A stretch of 64,000 bases of DNA from positions 1-64,000 of the forward strand of contig JAICWO010000017.1 in NCBI GenBank assembly GCA_025934775.1, written 5' to 3'. Position 1 is the stretch's first letter. Each line of letters starts with the position of its first letter. The notes beneath the pieces are model-generated. The model saw only the letters and a list, made by a program, of their open reading frames with translations, did no database searches and had not been told where the DNA came from. Positions 62,618-64,000 of this stretch are shown in pieces. This DNA is from Gemmatimonadaceae bacterium. GTDB lineage: Bacteria; Gemmatimonadota; Gemmatimonadetes; Gemmatimonadales; Gemmatimonadaceae. A program made the translations under genes and the position numbers.

Positions 62618-63798
62618 CAGACCTCCGCTCCGACCGACGCGAGCACGCGTCCGGCACGCACCGCCGCTTCGGCGATCCGCTCCGGCGACGTGATGAACGA
62701 GATCCGGAAGAACCCTTCCCCGCCCGCCCCGAAGCCCGAGCCCGGCATCACGACGACGCCTTCTTCCTCGAGCAGCCGGTCGGCAAAGAGCGCGCTCGGC
62801 ACGCCGTCGGGGAGCGGAATCCAGAGATACATCGTGGCCCGCGGCGTATCGCACGCGAAGCCCGCGGCGCGGAACGCCGCCACGGCCGCGTCGCGGCGCG
62901 CCTTGAACGTGGCGACGTTGGCCGGCACGAACGTGTCGTAGCTCTCGAGCGCCGCGACGCCGGCCGCCTGCACGGCGAGGAACTGGCCGGTGTCCATGAA
63001 CGACTTCACCTTGGCGAGCACCGAGGTGAACTTGGGCGCCGCCGCCGCCCAGCCGCACCGCCAGCCGGTCATGTTGTACGTCTTGGACAGCGAATGAAAT
63101 TCGATCGCGCAGTCGCGCGCGCCGTCGATCTCGAAGATGCTCGGCGGCACGTAGCCGTCGTACGCGAGCTCCGAGTAGGCGTTGTCGTAGACGAGCAGGA
63201 TGTCGAGCTCGCGGCAGCGCGCGACGACCCGTTCGAGGTACGACCGCGGCGCCGTGGCCGCGGTCGGGTTGTTTGGATAATTTAAATAGAGAATTCTCGT
63301 CCGGTGCAGCACGTCGGACGGAATCTCGTCCAGGTCGACGAGGAAGCTCGTGCGCGGACGAAGCGCGTAGCGATACGGCTCGCCGTTCGAGAGCAGCGTC
63401 CCGCCCTGGTACGCGTTGTAGCCCGGCTCGGGAATTATGCCAATCCGCCCCGGCTCCAGATACGCGAGCGCGAGGTGCGAGATCCCTTCCTTGGAGCCGA
63501 TGAGCGGCACGATCTCCGTCATCGGATCGAACGTCTGGCCGAACCGCCGCAGCATCCACGCGGCGATCGCCTCGCGGTACGCCACGAGCCCCATCCCGAA
63601 TCCGTAGCGGTGCATCGCCGGCACGCGCGACGCCGCGCCGAGTGCCTCGATGGCTTTGGACGGCGGCGCCAGGTCCGCGTCGCCGGCGCCGAGGTCGATC
63701 ACGTCCACGCCGCGCGCGGCGAGCTCCCGCTTTTTTTGCGGGATCGTCGCCAACGGATATTCGGGCAGCGTGAGAAAACGCTCGGCGAGCTGCGGCAC
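62617..63798 (-). CDS. Class I/II PLP aminotransferase, possibly LL-diaminopimelate aminotransferase
   Basis: A 393-residue fold type I aminotransferase. Conserved parts are LGAGDADLAPP at the N-terminus, MHRYGFGMG, GSKEGISHLALAYLEPG, LYLNYPNNPTAATA, and the PLP lysine Lys239 in SLSKTYNMTGWRCG. The wording of the SKEG and YPNNPT blocks resembles DapL-type LL-DAP aminotransferases, so a role in lysine and cell-wall synthesis is a good guess; DapC and other aminotransferases remain possible. The start is a GTG at 63798 that shares one base with the TAG of the upstream gene. Confidence 0.85.
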   Translation of the reverse strand: MPQLAERFLTLPEYPLATIPQKKRELAARGVDVIDLGAGDADLAPPSKAIEALGAASRVPAMHRYGFGMGLVAYREAIAAWMLRRFGQTFDPMTEIVPLIGSKEGISHLALAYLEPGRIGIIPEPGYNAYQGGTLLSNGEPYRYALRPRTSFLVDLDEIPSDVLHRTRILYLNYPNNPTAATAPRSYLERVVARCRELDILLVYDNAYSELAYDGYVPPSIFEIDGARDCAIEFHSLSKTYNMTGWRCGWAAAAPKFTSVLAKVKSFMDTGQFLAVQAAGVAALESYDTFVPANVATFKARRDAAVAAFRAAGFACDTPRATMYLWIPLPDGVPSALFADRLLEEEGVVVMPGSGFGAGGEGFFRISFITSPERIAEAAVRAGRVLASVGAEV

Positions 63799-64000
63799 TA
63801 GGCTTCCACCCTGACTGAGTTGCTAACCCTGCTGAGGCACGGGTCGCCGGTCGAAGACGCGGGGCCGAGCACCTCCACTACTACCTCGTCCCCCGGTGAG
63901 AGGGTCCCGACGCCCGCCGGCGTGCCGGTGAGCACCAGGTCCCCGGCCTCGAGCGTCATGACCGTCGAGATGAAGGCGAGCACGTCAGGGATCGAAAACA
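63798..64000 (-). CDS. Fumarylacetoacetate hydrolase family protein, C-terminal part (5' end beyond window)
   Basis: The last 67 or so residues of an FAH-family protein, open to the right edge. [28 protein letters not shown] and [13 protein letters not shown] are the conserved end blocks of 2-hydroxyhepta-2,4-diene-1,7-dioate isomerase and acylpyruvase-type enzymes. Substrate and metal ligands lie in the missing N-terminal part. It is cotranscribed with the aminotransferase, since stop and start share one base. Confidence 0.85.
   Translation of the reverse strand, partial: FSIPDVLAFISTVMTLEAGDLVLTGTPAGVGTLSPGDEVVVEVLGPASSTGDPCLSRVSNSVRVEA

Overview
The window is a gene-dense, high-GC (about two thirds G+C by eye) bacterial chromosome segment. 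Many neighbouring genes overlap by 1-14 bases (ATGA, GTGA, TTGA or TGATG junctions). The content best fits Gemmatimonadota: a PadR regulator paired with an ADOP-type permease, plug-domain proteins without barrels, a DUF2723 membrane protein, a Minf_1886-family protein and many secreted lipoproteins. This taxonomic call is an inference from gene content, not from a marker-gene comparison. No CRISPR array, transposase or prophage was seen.

Region by region. 1-6.9 kb (minus): a seven-gene unit for trans-4-hydroxy-L-proline breakdown, with its GntR/FCD regulator first, then semialdehyde dehydrogenase, epimerase, a three-subunit D-hydroxyproline dehydrogenase and a DHDPS-like deaminase that runs off the left edge. 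7-12.8 kb: a TauE/SafE exporter, a TPR protein, a cupredoxin lipoprotein, a beta-propeller-like lipoprotein and a LolA-like protein. The last two diverge around a perfect TGTGA-N6-TCACA site. 12.9-15.8 kb: a compact PIG-L deacetylase, glycosyltransferase and GNAT acyltransferase operon. 15.9-17.6 kb: elongator and initiator tRNA-Met flank an EXORDIUM-like lipoprotein. 17.6-23.2 kb (minus): ftsB, eno, plsC, thiL, nnr and two small conserved genes. 23.5-24.4 kb: a possible TIR-like protein. 24.6-32.4 kb (minus): glyA-rpiB, then Leu/Glu/Phe dehydrogenase, acyl-CoA dehydrogenase, 3-hydroxyacyl-CoA dehydrogenase, CPBP protease, bioY and thiolase. This suits branched-chain amino-acid and acyl-CoA catabolism. 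32.45-32.74 kb: a 282-bp element with 66-bp inverted repeats. 32.8-37.5 kb: padR-ADOP permease and two tandem plug-only proteins. 37.6-43.6 kb: thrS, a BON-domain protein and valS. 43.6-49.0 kb (plus): an Ig-domain lipoprotein, selA, gmhB, purN and purH. 49.1-57.4 kb (plus): a DUF2723 protein, an amino-acid ABC importer, an internally deleted M20 hydrolase, a DUF3311/SSS symporter pair and an intact M20 amidohydrolase, together a plausible locus for uptake and hydrolysis of N-substituted amino acids. 57.4-59.3 kb: two tRNA-Ser genes around a decayed segment. 59.5-64 kb: gltX, lexA, a TonB-like protein, a class I aminotransferase and the end of a fumarylacetoacetase-family gene.

The most unusual points are the 66-bp inverted-repeat element, the two genes with internal deletions near tRNA-Ser(UGA), a partial copy of that tRNA's 3' end about 1 kb away, the three-gene PIG-L/GT4/GNAT operon, and a near-perfect 28-base palindrome after lexA.
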